In this document: piece after piece, positions 49,206 to 58,938 of the stretch
How the letters are laid out: every line of letters begins with the position of its first letter
Position numbering within the stretch: the first letter of the stretch is position 1
Assembly: GCA_037383845.1 (NCBI GenBank)
Contig: JARRON010000023.1
Coordinates: forward strand, 1-64,000
Length of the DNA stretch: 64,000 nt
Source: JARRON01 sp037383845
GTDB taxonomy: Bacteria > Pseudomonadota > Gammaproteobacteria > Steroidobacterales > XN24
Direction of reading: 5' to 3'
Position numbers and translations under genes: made by a program
Notes under the pieces: generated by a model
Seen by the model: only the letters and a program-made list of their open reading frames with translations
Told to the model about the DNA's origin: nothing
The model's database searches: none

Positions 49206-51506
49206 TCAGTCCTCCGGCGGTGGGGGCGCGAGGACTTCGCGGCTGCCATTGGCCTGCAGAGGGCCCACCAGGCCGGCCTGCTCCATGGTTTCGACCAGGC
49301 GGGCCGCCCGGTTGTAGCCGATTTTCAGCCGGCGCTGGACCCCGGAGATGGAGGCCTTGCGGGTCTCGGTGACGATTTGCACCGCCTCGTCGTAGAGCGG
49401 ATCCTGCTCCCCGTCGTCAGAACTCTCGCCGCCGGCCTGGGGCGACAGCCCGGGGACCGGAGACGACGGCCCGGTAAGCACTTCCTCCACGTACACCGGC
49501 TCGCCCGAGGCTTTCAGGTGTTTCACCACCCGGTGGACCTCGGCGTCGGAAACGAATGCGCCGTGGACCCGCTGGGGCACGCCGGTGCCGGGCGGGAGAA
49601 ACAGCATATCCCCGTGCCCGAGAAGGCTCTCGGCGCCCATCTGGTCGAGAATCGTACGGGAGTCCACCCTGGCCGAGACCTGGAACGCGATCCGAGAGGG
49701 AATGTTCGCCTTGATCAGGCCCGTGATCACGTCCACCGACGGACGCTGGGTGGCCAGGACCAGGTGGATACCGGAGGCCCGGGCTTTCTGGGCCAGCCTG
49801 GCGATGAGCTCCTCCACCTTCTTGCCGACCACCATCATCAGGTCCGCCAGCTCGTCGATGATCACGACCACATAGGGCAGGACGTCCAGCGGAGGCGCTT
49901 CGGCGCCCTCCTCGTGTTCCTCCGGCTTGAACAGGGGATCCGGGATGGGCTCGCCGCGGCCCTGGGCGTCCTTGACCTTGCGGTTGTAGCCGCCGATGTT
50001 GCGCACGCCGAGGGCAGCCATCAGCCGGTAGCGTCGCTCCATCTCCGCCACGCACCAGCGCAGGGAGTTGGCCGCCTCCTTCATGTCGGTCACCACCGGC
50101 GCGAGCAAGTGCGGGATGCCCTCGTAGACCGAGAGTTCCAGCATCTTCGGGTCCACCATGATGAGCCGGACCTGGTCCGGCGTCGCCTTGTACAGCAGCG
50201 ACAGCACCATGGCGTTGATGGCCACGGACTTGCCCGAGCCGGTAGTCCCGGCGATAAGCAGGTGGGGCATGCGAGACAAATCCGCCACGATGGGCACACC
50301 GCCGATGTCCTTGCCCAGGGCCAGCGCCAGCGGCGATTTCATGTCGTCGTAGGCGCGCGACGTCAGGATCTCGCCCAGCGTCACCAGTTCCCGGGCCTCG
50401 TTGGGAATCTCCAGCCCCACCGTCGGCTTGCCCGGGATCACCTCGACCACGCGGACGGCGATAGCCGACAGGGCCCGGGCCAGGTCCTTCGCCAGGTTGC
50501 TGATCTGGCTGACCTTCACCCCCGGCGCCGGCGCCAGCTCGAACCGGGTCACCACCGGGCCGGGGTGCACCTCCACGACCTCTACCTCGACGCCGAAGTC
50601 CCGGAGCTTGAGCTCCACCAGCCGGGACATGGCCTCGAGGGCCTCCTCGGAGTAGCCGCCGACACGCCTGGGCGGCTCGTCCAGCAGATTCAGCGGCGGG
50701 ATCTCCCCGGGAGCTGGCGTCTCGAACAGCGGGACCTGCCGCTCCTTCTCCACCCGCTCGCTCTTCTCCACAGGCGTCACCACGGGCTCGATCCTGGGCG
50801 GGGTCTTTCGCGTCGTGGTTTTCTTGCGCTTCTCCACGAGTTCGTGCCGCACCTGGGCGGCCCGCCGGGTTTCGAGGCGTTCCCGGAGCTCGACGTACCG
50901 GGCGTAGATCCACTCCCCGGCGTCCAGGGTGACCCGGCCAAGCCGGTCCATCACCGCAAGCCAGGAAACACCGGTGAACAGAGACACGCCCGCCAGCCAG
51001 ACCGCCAGCAGCAGCAGCGTGGCTCCCAGGAAACTCAGCACGGACTGCAGGCCGCCGCCGACGATCTGGCCCAGGATGCCGCCGGCAGTCTCCGGCAGGC
51101 CGGCCCCGCTGGCGTGAAGGGTGGCCAGCCCGCAGGTGGCCGCCAGGGTCACCAGGAATCCGCCTGCCCGCAGGGCGAGGGCCCGGGGCGACGCCGACGC
51201 GGCATCCGTCCGGCTGCGGAATGCCAGCCACCCCGCCACCGCAAGCATCAGTGGGAACAGGTAGGCGGCATGGCCGAAGAAGACGTACAGGAAGCTGGAA
51301 ACCCACGCCCCCAGGGGACCGGCCGCGTTGGAAACCTCCGGCCCGGTGCCCGTGGAAGCAAAGCCCGGATCACCCGGCTCGTAGCTGGCCAGGGCCCATA
51401 GCAGGATGAGGGCCAGGGCCCAGCCCACCCAGAGCATGCCCTCCCGGAAGGCCTTGCCCACCGGCAGGCCCGTCAGCTGCGACCTGGTTTCCGCTGCTTT
51501 TGCCAC
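49206..51506 (-). CDS. ftsK: DNA translocase FtsK
   Basis: FtsK anchors at the septum and pumps chromosomal DNA toward the dif site. The 766-aa protein has four or five N-terminal membrane helices (residues about 20-200), a short linker with Lys/Arg-rich segments and a RecA-like motor with Walker A GTTGSGKSVAINAM and Walker B YVVVIIDELADLMMVVG. A C-terminal winged-helix gamma domain follows from about 690. It is shorter than E. coli FtsK because it lacks the long linker; this is normal in Pseudomonas-type relatives. It is the first gene of ftsK-lolA-vanZ-rarA-serS. Confidence 0.96.
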   Translation of the reverse strand: MAKAAETRSQLTGLPVGKAFREGMLWVGWALALILLWALASYEPGDPGFASTGTGPEVSNAAGPLGAWVSSFLYVFFGHAAYLFPLMLAVAGWLAFRSRTDAASASPRALALRAGGFLVTLAATCGLATLHASGAGLPETAGGILGQIVGGGLQSVLSFLGATLLLLAVWLAGVSLFTGVSWLAVMDRLGRVTLDAGEWIYARYVELRERLETRRAAQVRHELVEKRKKTTTRKTPPRIEPVVTPVEKSERVEKERQVPLFETPAPGEIPPLNLLDEPPRRVGGYSEEALEAMSRLVELKLRDFGVEVEVVEVHPGPVVTRFELAPAPGVKVSQISNLAKDLARALSAIAVRVVEVIPGKPTVGLEIPNEARELVTLGEILTSRAYDDMKSPLALALGKDIGGVPIVADLSRMPHLLIAGTTGSGKSVAINAMVLSLLYKATPDQVRLIMVDPKMLELSVYEGIPHLLAPVVTDMKEAANSLRWCVAEMERRYRLMAALGVRNIGGYNRKVKDAQGRGEPIPDPLFKPEEHEEGAEAPPLDVLPYVVVIIDELADLMMVVGKKVEELIARLAQKARASGIHLVLATQRPSVDVITGLIKANIPSRIAFQVSARVDSRTILDQMGAESLLGHGDMLFLPPGTGVPQRVHGAFVSDAEVHRVVKHLKASGEPVYVEEVLTGPSSPVPGLSPQAGGESSDDGEQDPLYDEAVQIVTETRKASISGVQRRLKIGYNRAARLVETMEQAGLVGPLQANGSREVLAPPPPED

Positions 51507-51562
51507 TATAGAGAACTCACGCTAAATAAAACACGCAAGTATATGAAATTAGTTGCGAGAAC

Positions 51563-52621
51563 CTACTTGAAAAGCGCCGGATGGACAACCTTTCCGCCTT
51601 CCACGTTGATGCCCTTGACAAGGGACGGCACATCCCGCCAGTTGCCCGCCGCCAGCCGCATCGCATAGGGCGCGATGGCCGCGGACAGCGCCTGGGAGGA
51701 TGTCCGGGGCACCGCCCCGGGCATGTTGGTAACGGTGAAATGCACCACGCCGTGCTCAACGTAGGTGGGATCGGCGTAGGTCGTGGGTCGGGTGGTTTCC
51801 ACACACCCGCCCTGGTCCACGGAGATGTCCACCACGACGCTGCCCGGCTGCATGGAGGCGACCATCTCCTCGCTCACCACGTGGGGCGCCCGGGCACCGG
51901 TGATCAGGACGGCACCCACGACAATGTCGGCGTCGGCCACCGCGCGGGCCACGTCCGCCGAGTGGGGATACAAGCCTGTGACATTGGCGCCGATGGCCCG
52001 GGCCGCGAAGAGCTTGTCCCGATCCATGTCGAACACGGTGACCTCCGCGCCCAGGCCCGCCGCCACGATGGCCGCGTTGTAGCCGGCCACGCCAGCGCCG
52101 AGTATGACCACCTTGCCCCGCTTGGCCGCCGGCACCCCCCCGAGCAGGATGCCCTTGCCGCCCTGGGGCTGGTGGAGCAGGTGGGTGGCGATCTGGATGG
52201 AGATTCGCCCGGCGATGTCGCTCATGGGCGCCAGCAGGGGCAACCGGCCCTGGTCATCCTCCACGGTCTCGAACGCCACGGCCGTGCAGCCGATGTCGCA
52301 CAGCCGCCGGGTCAGATCCGGCAGGGCCGCCAGGTGCAGGTAGCAGAAAAGAAGATGATCGGCGCGGATATGTTCCAGGTCGCCGTCCACCGGCTCCTTG
52401 ACCTTCACAATCATCTCCGAGCGCCGGTAAACCTCGGCCGGCCCGTCCACGACCTCGACGCCCACGCGCTGGAATTCGTCATCGGCGTAGCCGCTCTTTT
52501 CGCCGGCGCCGGACTCGATGAAGACGTCGTGGCCGGCCTTCACCAGCTCGGCGCACGCCGAGGGAATGAGGCCCACCCGGCCTTCCAGCGGCTTGATCTC
52601 CCGGGGCACACCGATACGCAT
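51563..52621 (-). CDS. ald: Alanine dehydrogenase
   Basis: Ald is an NAD-dependent enzyme interconverting L-alanine and pyruvate plus ammonium. The 352-aa protein starts MRIGVPREIKPLEGRVGL and has VKVKEP with the substrate-binding Lys, the Rossmann motif GAGVAGYNAA, and DISVDQGGC with the catalytic Asp. ATG 52621 is chosen over a start five codons upstream, since GAGGAAGCGTC fits a ribosome binding site. Length is slightly under the usual 370 at the C-terminus. It stands alone, divergent from trxB; the window shows no Lrp-type regulator gene next to it. Confidence 0.95.
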   Translation of the reverse strand: MRIGVPREIKPLEGRVGLIPSACAELVKAGHDVFIESGAGEKSGYADDEFQRVGVEVVDGPAEVYRRSEMIVKVKEPVDGDLEHIRADHLLFCYLHLAALPDLTRRLCDIGCTAVAFETVEDDQGRLPLLAPMSDIAGRISIQIATHLLHQPQGGKGILLGGVPAAKRGKVVILGAGVAGYNAAIVAAGLGAEVTVFDMDRDKLFAARAIGANVTGLYPHSADVARAVADADIVVGAVLITGARAPHVVSEEMVASMQPGSVVVDISVDQGGCVETTRPTTYADPTYVEHGVVHFTVTNMPGAVPRTSSQALSAAIAPYAMRLAAGNWRDVPSLVKGINVEGGKVVHPALFK

Positions 52622-52841
52622 GACGCTTCCTCGCAATTTCCTGGAAAAGAAGGGGCCGGCCCGCTTTGCCGGCGGAGGCGGCTTTACATACCATTGGGAG
52701 ATGTCGGCTCAGCGCCGCCGGACAACTCCCGAAGTCGCCCCGGATGCTGACGTCCGGGAACGAATCCGGCGCTCGTCGGGCCGGCGAAATGCCCTGCAGC
52801 CGTCGGGCATCCCCACCCTGTAAGAAAAGGCGAAATTATAC

Positions 52842-53834
52842 ATGAGCGACCCGAAGCACTGCCGCGTTCTCATCCTCGGCTCCGGCCCTGCCGGGTACAG
52901 TGCGGCCATCTACGCTGCCCGGGCCAACCTCAACCCGGTGCTCGTCACGGGCGTCGAACAGGGCGGGCAGCTCATGACCACTACCGACGTGGACAACTGG
53001 CCCGGGGACAACGACGGGGTGTTGGGGCCGGATCTCATGGAACGCATGCGCAAGCACGCGGAGCGTTTCGAGACCGAGATCATCTTCGATCACATCCACG
53101 AGGCGCGCCTCGGCCAGCGCCCTTTCCGTCTCGTGGGCGACAGTGGCACCTACACCTGTGACGCCCTGATCATCGCCACCGGCGCCACTGCCCGCTATCT
53201 CGGGCTTCCCTCCGAGGAAGCGTTCAAGGGCAAGGGCGTATCCGCCTGCGCCACCTGCGACGGGTTCTTCTACCGGGGCCAGGAGGTCGCCGTGGTGGGC
53301 GGGGGCAATACCGCCGTGGAGGAGGCCCTGTACCTGTCCAACATCGCCTCTCGGGTCACGCTGATCCATCGCAGGGACACGCTGCGCGCGGAAAAGATCA
53401 TGCAGCAGAAGCTGTTCGAGAAGACCGGCGAGGACGGCAACGTCTCCGTGGTCTGGCACCACGTAGTCGACGAGGTCCTGGGCGATGAGCAGGGCGTGAA
53501 CGGCCTGAGACTCCGGAGCACCCTGGAGCCCGACCATGCCAGCGAGATCCCGGTGTCCGGCGTGTTCATCGCCATCGGCCACACCCCGAACACGGGGATC
53601 TTCGAGGGCCAGCTCGACATGGAAAACGGCTACATCGAGGTCGCCGGGGGACTTCACGGCCACGCCACTGCCACCAGCGTGCCGGGGGTGTTCGCCGCCG
53701 GGGACGTCTCCGACCCCGTGTACCGCCAGGCGGTGACCTCCGCCGGGTCGGGATGCATGGCCGCCCTGGACGCCGAGCGCTGGCTGGAGTCCACCGGCTC
53801 GGCCCCCACGGTGGAGGTGGCGGAGGCCAGCTGA
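52842..53834 (+). CDS. trxB: Thioredoxin reductase
   Basis: TrxB uses NADPH to reduce thioredoxin in the cytosol. The 330-aa protein has the FAD motif GSGPAGYSAAIYAARANL, the redox CATCDG motif (about residue 139), the NADPH motif GGGNTAVEEALYLS and the C-terminal ATSVPGVFAAGDV motif. Length is typical. A short AT-rich stretch with AAAAGG precedes the ATG. It is the first gene of the trxB-femAB-aat run and is divergent from ald. Confidence 0.97.
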   Translation: MSDPKHCRVLILGSGPAGYSAAIYAARANLNPVLVTGVEQGGQLMTTTDVDNWPGDNDGVLGPDLMERMRKHAERFETEIIFDHIHEARLGQRPFRLVGDSGTYTCDALIIATGATARYLGLPSEEAFKGKGVSACATCDGFFYRGQEVAVVGGGNTAVEEALYLSNIASRVTLIHRRDTLRAEKIMQQKLFEKTGEDGNVSVVWHHVVDEVLGDEQGVNGLRLRSTLEPDHASEIPVSGVFIAIGHTPNTGIFEGQLDMENGYIEVAGGLHGHATATSVPGVFAAGDVSDPVYRQAVTSAGSGCMAALDAERWLESTGSAPTVEVAEAS

Positions 53835-53843
53835 GGCCGGGCG

Positions 53844-54986
53844 GTGACGATCCGCGTCGTCGAGTCCCTCGCCGGGATTCCGGAGGCTGACTGGAACCGA
53901 CTCCTGCCGGACGACAATCCTTTTGTCAGCCACGCCTACCTGAAGGCGCTGGAGACCTCCGGCGCGGTCGGCGAAGACGCCGGATGGGTGCCGGTGCACC
54001 TGGTAGACGAGCACGACGGCCGGCCGCGGGCCGCCCTCCCCCTCTACCTGAAAGACAACTCCTGGGGCGAATTCGTCTTCGACTTCGCCTGGGCGGAAGC
54101 CTACCGGCGTGCAGGGCGGGAGTATTACCCAAAGCTCGTGGCCGCTGTCCCTTTCACGCCGGTGCCCGGGCCGCGGTTCCTTGCCGCGCCCGGCGAAGAC
54201 GTCCAGGCCCGCGCAGGGGCTCTCATGGCCGCCGCCCGGGAACAGGCCGCCGCCCACGGCGCCTCCTCCCTGCACATCCTGTTTCCCGAGCCCGAGGCGG
54301 CCCCGTGGATGGCCTCCGGCGGCCTGGCCCTGCGGCAGGACTGCCAGTTCCACTGGCGGGATGACGGTTACGGCGACTTCCAGGGTTTCCTGGCTGCCCT
54401 GACCTCCTCCAAGCGCAAGAAGCTCAAGCGCGAACGCCGTCGGGTGGCCGAAGCCGGCATCGGGTTCCGGCACGTCCCCGGGGCGGAGCTTTCCGAGCCA
54501 CAGTTCCACGACATGTACCGCTTCTACGCCTCGAGCTTCCTGCGCCGCGGGATGACCCCTTACTTCCCGCCCGCCTTCTGGCGCAGCGTACTCTCGGACA
54601 TGGGTGACCGTATCCGCGTCGTGCTCGCGGAGCGCGACGCGACACCGGTGGCCTGCGCGATCTTCTTCATCGGGGGCGACGTCCTGTACGGACGCTACTG
54701 GGGCTGCGACGAGGACTTCCACAGCCTTCATTTCGAAACCTGCTTTTACCAGGGAATCGAGCTGGCCCTGGCCGAAGGCCTGTCCCGGTTCGAGCCCGGC
54801 GCCCAGGGGGAGCACAAGCTGCGGCGCGGATTCCGGCCCGTCGCGACCTGGTCCGGACACTGGCTGGCCGATCCGGGCTTTCACCAGGCGATCGACGCCT
54901 GGCTGGCCCGGGAGCGGGCCCACATGGCCGCCTACATGGAAAGCGCCGCCGGGCACCTGCCGTTCCGGCAGGAAGGGGCAGACTGA
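53844..54986 (+). CDS. FemAB-like GNAT-superfamily protein (PF04339/COG3146-like)
   Basis: The 380-aa cytosolic protein has the tandem GNAT-like layout of FemAB relatives: an N-terminal half with NPFVSHAYLKALETSGA and a C-terminal half with SSFLRRGMTPYFPPAFWRSV and a YGRYWGCDEDFHSLHFETCF acceptor-site-like block. Relatives use acyl-CoA or aminoacyl-tRNA donors, but the donor is unknown here. It starts at GTG 53844 and its stop overlaps the aat start by one base (TGATG), so the two are co-translated. Like Aat it has the GNAT fold, which makes a related transferase role plausible. Confidence 0.8.
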   Translation: MTIRVVESLAGIPEADWNRLLPDDNPFVSHAYLKALETSGAVGEDAGWVPVHLVDEHDGRPRAALPLYLKDNSWGEFVFDFAWAEAYRRAGREYYPKLVAAVPFTPVPGPRFLAAPGEDVQARAGALMAAAREQAAAHGASSLHILFPEPEAAPWMASGGLALRQDCQFHWRDDGYGDFQGFLAALTSSKRKKLKRERRRVAEAGIGFRHVPGAELSEPQFHDMYRFYASSFLRRGMTPYFPPAFWRSVLSDMGDRIRVVLAERDATPVACAIFFIGGDVLYGRYWGCDEDFHSLHFETCFYQGIELALAEGLSRFEPGAQGEHKLRRGFRPVATWSGHWLADPGFHQAIDAWLARERAHMAAYMESAAGHLPFRQEGAD

Positions 54987-55738
54987 TGCGGGGACAGCTC
55001 GTGTGGCTTGGCCCGGCCGGCGCCCCGGTGGACTTCCCGCCGCCCGATCAGGCCCTGAACTGGCCCAACGGCCTGCTCGCCGCTGGCGGCGACCTGGCCC
55101 CCGGACGCCTGCTGGAGGCCTACCGACGGGGCATATTTCCCTGGTACGAGGAGGGCCAGCCCATCCTGTGGTGGAGCCCGGATCCCCGGGCCGTGATGCT
55201 TCCCGGGGACCTTCATCTGTCCCGCCGCATGCGCCGCGTGATGCGCAGCGGGCGGTTCAGCGCGTCCCTCGACCGGGACTTCGCCGGCGTCCTGGCCGGC
55301 TGTGCGCGGCGCCACGCTCCGACCGTCGGGACCTGGATCACCCGGGAGATGGCGGAGGCCTACACACGGCTACACCAGCTGGGGCACGCCCACTCGGTGG
55401 AAATCTACCGGGAGGAGCGACTCGCCGGCGGTCTTTACGGGCTCGCAGTGGGGCGGGCCTTCTTCGCCGAGTCCATGTTCAGCCTGGTAAGCGACGCGTC
55501 CAAGGCGGCCCTGGCCCACCTGTGGGCCGTGCTGGAGGCGGAAGGCTTTGCATTCATGGACTGCCAGCTGCAGACACCCCACCTGGCCAGCCTCGGGGCC
55601 CGGGAGCTTCCCCGGCGGGAATTCCTGGCGCTGGTGAAGCGCGCCACTGCCGATTCCGGCCGGGCGCCGGCCCTGTGGACCTCGCCGCCGGGGCCCGTAC
55701 GGTGGCCGGGAAGCCCGCCGGGGGACGCCCGGAATTGA
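54986..55738 (+). CDS. aat: Leucyl/phenylalanyl-tRNA-protein transferase
   Basis: Aat adds Leu or Phe from charged tRNA to N-terminal Arg/Lys of proteins, making them ClpS/ClpAP substrates. The 250-aa protein has the family blocks FPPPDQAL, GLLAAGGDL, FPWYEEGQPILWWSPDPRAV, a SLVSDASKAALAHL stretch and QLQTPHLASLGA. Length is typical. Its start overlaps the FemAB-like stop by one base. ClpA and ClpS are downstream, so the full leucine branch of the N-degron path is present in one neighbourhood. Confidence 0.95.
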   Translation: MRGQLVWLGPAGAPVDFPPPDQALNWPNGLLAAGGDLAPGRLLEAYRRGIFPWYEEGQPILWWSPDPRAVMLPGDLHLSRRMRRVMRSGRFSASLDRDFAGVLAGCARRHAPTVGTWITREMAEAYTRLHQLGHAHSVEIYREERLAGGLYGLAVGRAFFAESMFSLVSDASKAALAHLWAVLEAEGFAFMDCQLQTPHLASLGARELPRREFLALVKRATADSGRAPALWTSPPGPVRWPGSPPGDARN

Positions 55739-55797
55739 AAAGGCGGCGCCCTTTGAGGACAATGCGCGCGGTTTAAGGCAAGGGAACACGCCAGAAC

Positions 55798-56016
55798 ATG
55801 GCGAAAGAAGACGCAATCCAGATGGAAGGCAAGGTCATCGAGACCCTGCCCAACACAACCTTCCGGGTGGAGCTGGAGAACGGCCACGTGGTGACCGCCC
55901 ATATCTCCGGCAAGATGCGCAAGCATTACATTCGGATCCTGACCGGCGACAAGGTCACGGTCGAGCTGACCCCTTACGACCTGTCCAAGGGGCGGATCGT
56001 CTACCGGGGCCGCTAG
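55798..56016 (+). CDS. infA: Translation initiation factor IF-1
   Basis: IF-1 is the small OB-fold factor that binds the 30S A-site during initiation. The 72-aa protein starts MAKEDAIQMEGKVIETLPN and ends PYDLSKGRIVYRGR, both invariant in gammaproteobacteria. It lies 59 nt after aat, with GCAAGGGAA before the start. It sits in the conserved aat-infA-clpA-clpS neighbourhood, convergent with clpA. Confidence 0.98.
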   Translation: MAKEDAIQMEGKVIETLPNTTFRVELENGHVVTAHISGKMRKHYIRILTGDKVTVELTPYDLSKGRIVYRGR

Positions 56017-56046
56017 CCTCCCCTCTCTCCCCGAACGCGGAAACCG

Positions 56047-56072
56047 GTGCCCGGGCCGCCACGCCGGGGCAC
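56047..56072. terminator. Possible hairpin between convergent infA and clpA
   Basis: GTGCCCGG (56047-56054) pairs with CCGGGGCAC (56064-56072) with one bulged base across a 9-nt loop. It lies between two convergent genes where termination is expected. No clear U-tract is present on either strand. Confidence 0.3.
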
Positions 56073-56110
56073 AAGCTGCCCTGGAGGGCCGCGCAGGTTT
56101 TCGCCCCGCC

Positions 56111-58390
56111 CTACTGCTCTTCGACCGCTTCCGGCGCCTCCGCCGGCTGGGTCTCCAGGACGAGCCGGTCGTTCTCCGCATCGAGGCGGACCCGGATGTG
56201 TCCGCCGTTGACCAGGGAGCCGAACAGCAGCTCTTCGGCCATGGGGCGCTTGACGTGCTCCTGTATGACCCGGGCCATGGGCCGGGCGCCCATCTTCGGG
56301 TCGTAGCCCCGCCTGGCGATCCACTCGCGGGCGTCGTCGTCCAGCTCCAGCGTCACCATCTTGTCCTGCAGCTGGGCCTCCAGTTCGACGATGAGCTTGT
56401 CCACCACCCGGGAGACGGTGTCCTGTTCCAGGGCCTTGAACTGGATCACGGCATCCAGCCGGTTGCGGAACTCCGGCGAGAACAGCTTGCGGATGGCGTC
56501 CAGTCCGTCTGTGGCGTGGTCCTGCTCGGTGAAGCCGATGGAGGAGCGGCTCATCTCCTGGGCCCCGGCGTTGGTGGTCATGACGATGATGACGTTGCGG
56601 AAATCCGCCTTGCGCCCGTTGTTGTCCGTGAGCGTGCCGTGGTCCATGACCTGGAGGAGCAGGTTGAACACCTCGGGGTGGGCCTTCTCGATCTCGTCGA
56701 GCAGCAGCACGCAGTGCGGCGCCTTGTTGATGGCCTCGGTCAGCAGGCCGCCCTGGTCGAATCCCACGTAGCCCGGCGGCGCGCCGATCAGCCGGGAGAC
56801 GGTATGGCGCTCCATGTACTCGGACATGTCGAAGCGGACCAGTTCGATGCCGAGGGCCATGGCAAGCTGGCGGGTGACCTCCGTCTTGCCAACCCCCGTC
56901 GGGCCGGCGAAAAGGAAGCTGCCGACGGGCTTGTTCTCGTCCCGCAGCCCTGACCGGGCCATCTTGATGGCTGAGGACAGGGCATCCACGGCCTCGTCCT
57001 GACCGTAAATGACCAGCTTCAGGTTCCTCTCCAGGTTCTTGAGCAGGTCCTTGTCCGAGGCCGACACGCTCTTGGGCGGAATCCGCGCCATCTTGGCGAC
57101 GATTTTCTCTACCAGGGTGCTGTCCACCACGGCATTCTCGGGCGTGGGCGCCTGGAGGCGCAGGCTTGCGCCCGCCTCGTCGATGACGTCGATGGCCTTG
57201 TCGGGAAGATGCCGGTCGTTGATGTGCCGCGCCGACAGCTCCGCGGCGGCACGGACGGCCTCGTCCTCGTAGCGAACGCCGTGGTGCTCCTCGAACCGGG
57301 ACTGCAGCCCCTTGAGGATCTGTACCGTTTCCTCGATGGAAGGCTCGATGACGTCGATCTTCTGGAAACGCCGGGCCAGGGCGTGATCCTTCTCGAAGAT
57401 ACCCCGGTACTCGCTGTAGGTAGTGGAGCCGATACAGCGAAGCTGCCCGTTGGCCAGAACGGGCTTGATGAGGTTGGAGGCATCCATCACTCCGCCGGAG
57501 GCAGCTCCCGCGCCGATGACGGTGTGGATTTCGTCGATGAACAGGATGGCTCCAGGGTTCTTTCGCAGGGCCGCCACCACGCTTTTCAGGCGCTTCTCGA
57601 AGTCGCCCCGGTACTTGGTGCCGGCGACGAGGGCGCCCATGTCCAGGGCATAGATGGTGCAGTCGGTCAGCACGTCCGGCACCCGGCCCTCAACGATCAT
57701 CAGGGCAAGGCCCTCGGCCAGGGCCGTCTTGCCCACCCCGGCCTCCCCGACGTAGAGAGGGTTGTTCTTGCGGCGCCGGCACAGGATCTCGATGGTCCGC
57801 TCGATCTCCAGCTCCCGCCCGATGAGCGGATCTATCTTGCCGTCCGAGGCCAGCCGGTTCAGGTTGGTGGCGAACTTCTCCAGGGGATCCGCGTCCCCGT
57901 CCTTCTCCGCCTCGGCGGCCTCGGCGCCCTCGACCTTCTCCTCTCCAGACTCCTCGCCGCTCTTGGCGACGCCGTGGGAGATGTAGTTGACGACGTCCAG
58001 CCGTGACACGTCCTGCAGATTGAGCAGGTACACCGCGTGGGACTGCTTCTCGCCGAAAATGGCGACCAGCACGTTGGACGCGGTGACCTCCTTGCGCCCG
58101 CTGGACTGCACGTGGAAGACCGCACGCTGAAGGACCCGCTGGAATCCCAGTGTCGGCTGCACCTCCTGATCATCCTGCTCCCCCAGCCGCGGCGTGGTCT
58201 CGTCGATGAACTCGGTGAGTTCCTTCCGCAAAGTGGTGACGTTGGCCCCACAGGCTTTGAGGATATCGATGGTCGCCGGCACGTCCATGAGCGCCAGCAG
58301 CAGGTGTTCCACGGTCATGAACTCGTGGCGACGCTCCCGCGCCCGGCGGAAGGCCTCGTTCAGACAATATTCAAGCTCGGTGCTGAGCAT
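56111..58390 (-). CDS. clpA: ATP-dependent Clp protease ATP-binding subunit ClpA
   Basis: ClpA is the hexameric unfoldase of the ClpAP protease; with ClpS it degrades N-degron substrates. The 759-aa protein has an N-terminal ClpS/substrate-binding domain (about 1-145), a D1 AAA+ domain with Walker A GEAGVGKTALAEG, and a D2 domain with GPTGVGKTEVTRQ followed by the C-terminal small domain. Length is as in E. coli. ATG 58390 follows the clpS stop by 2 nt; upstream codons in this frame belong to antisense-like sequence. Confidence 0.97.
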   Translation of the reverse strand: MLSTELEYCLNEAFRRARERRHEFMTVEHLLLALMDVPATIDILKACGANVTTLRKELTEFIDETTPRLGEQDDQEVQPTLGFQRVLQRAVFHVQSSGRKEVTASNVLVAIFGEKQSHAVYLLNLQDVSRLDVVNYISHGVAKSGEESGEEKVEGAEAAEAEKDGDADPLEKFATNLNRLASDGKIDPLIGRELEIERTIEILCRRRKNNPLYVGEAGVGKTALAEGLALMIVEGRVPDVLTDCTIYALDMGALVAGTKYRGDFEKRLKSVVAALRKNPGAILFIDEIHTVIGAGAASGGVMDASNLIKPVLANGQLRCIGSTTYSEYRGIFEKDHALARRFQKIDVIEPSIEETVQILKGLQSRFEEHHGVRYEDEAVRAAAELSARHINDRHLPDKAIDVIDEAGASLRLQAPTPENAVVDSTLVEKIVAKMARIPPKSVSASDKDLLKNLERNLKLVIYGQDEAVDALSSAIKMARSGLRDENKPVGSFLFAGPTGVGKTEVTRQLAMALGIELVRFDMSEYMERHTVSRLIGAPPGYVGFDQGGLLTEAINKAPHCVLLLDEIEKAHPEVFNLLLQVMDHGTLTDNNGRKADFRNVIIVMTTNAGAQEMSRSSIGFTEQDHATDGLDAIRKLFSPEFRNRLDAVIQFKALEQDTVSRVVDKLIVELEAQLQDKMVTLELDDDAREWIARRGYDPKMGARPMARVIQEHVKRPMAEELLFGSLVNGGHIRVRLDAENDRLVLETQPAEAPEAVEEQ

Positions 58391-58392
58391 TT

Positions 58393-58710
58393 TCAGGCCT
58401 CTTCCATCGTGCACGTGAGGGGATGCTGGTTCTGGCGCGCGTATTCGGTGACCTGCACCACGCGAGTCTCGGCGATGTCGTAAGTGAACACGCCGCAAAC
58501 GCCCCGCCCCCGGGTATGCACCTCGAGCATGATGCGGGTCGCCTTGGTCCGATCCATCGAGAAGAACTTTTCCAGCACCTCGACCACGAACTCCATGGGC
58601 GTGTAGTCGTCATTCAGCATTACCACGCGAAACAGGGGAGGCCGCTTAAGCTTCGGCCTCACCTCCTCCACGGCCATGCCGGGTACGCGTTCTTCGCCAG
58701 GTTCGCTCAT
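58393..58710 (-). CDS. clpS: ATP-dependent Clp protease adapter protein ClpS
   Basis: ClpS binds N-terminal Leu, Phe, Trp or Tyr residues and delivers proteins to ClpA. The 105-aa protein has PPLFRVVMLNDDYTPMEFVV, the binding-pocket Asp-Asp in NDDYTPMEF, and the ClpA-contact block HTRGRGVCGVFTYDIAETRV. Length is typical. ATG 58710 is chosen since longer frames start inside the intergenic region with no family match. It is divergent from gspC with about 230 nt between starts. Confidence 0.96.
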   Translation of the reverse strand: MSEPGEERVPGMAVEEVRPKLKRPPLFRVVMLNDDYTPMEFVVEVLEKFFSMDRTKATRIMLEVHTRGRGVCGVFTYDIAETRVVQVTEYARQNQHPLTCTMEEA

Positions 58711-58938
58711 CGCATTCGGACAAATCTGCCGGCTCTTACCGGCACCAGCTTCAGATTCCATGTTATAGGGATGGCGCGGCCCGGTTACAAGTCCCGGCCG
58801 GTCGCCGCCCGGCACTTGACATAGGCTGGAAGAAGTCGGTGAAACCAACAGCTTGAGGCTATATTCACCAACCGCGTATCATCGAAATTTGCCTTACAGC
58901 CGCATTCCGGCGCAGGGCGCCCCGCGAGACGGGTCAGC

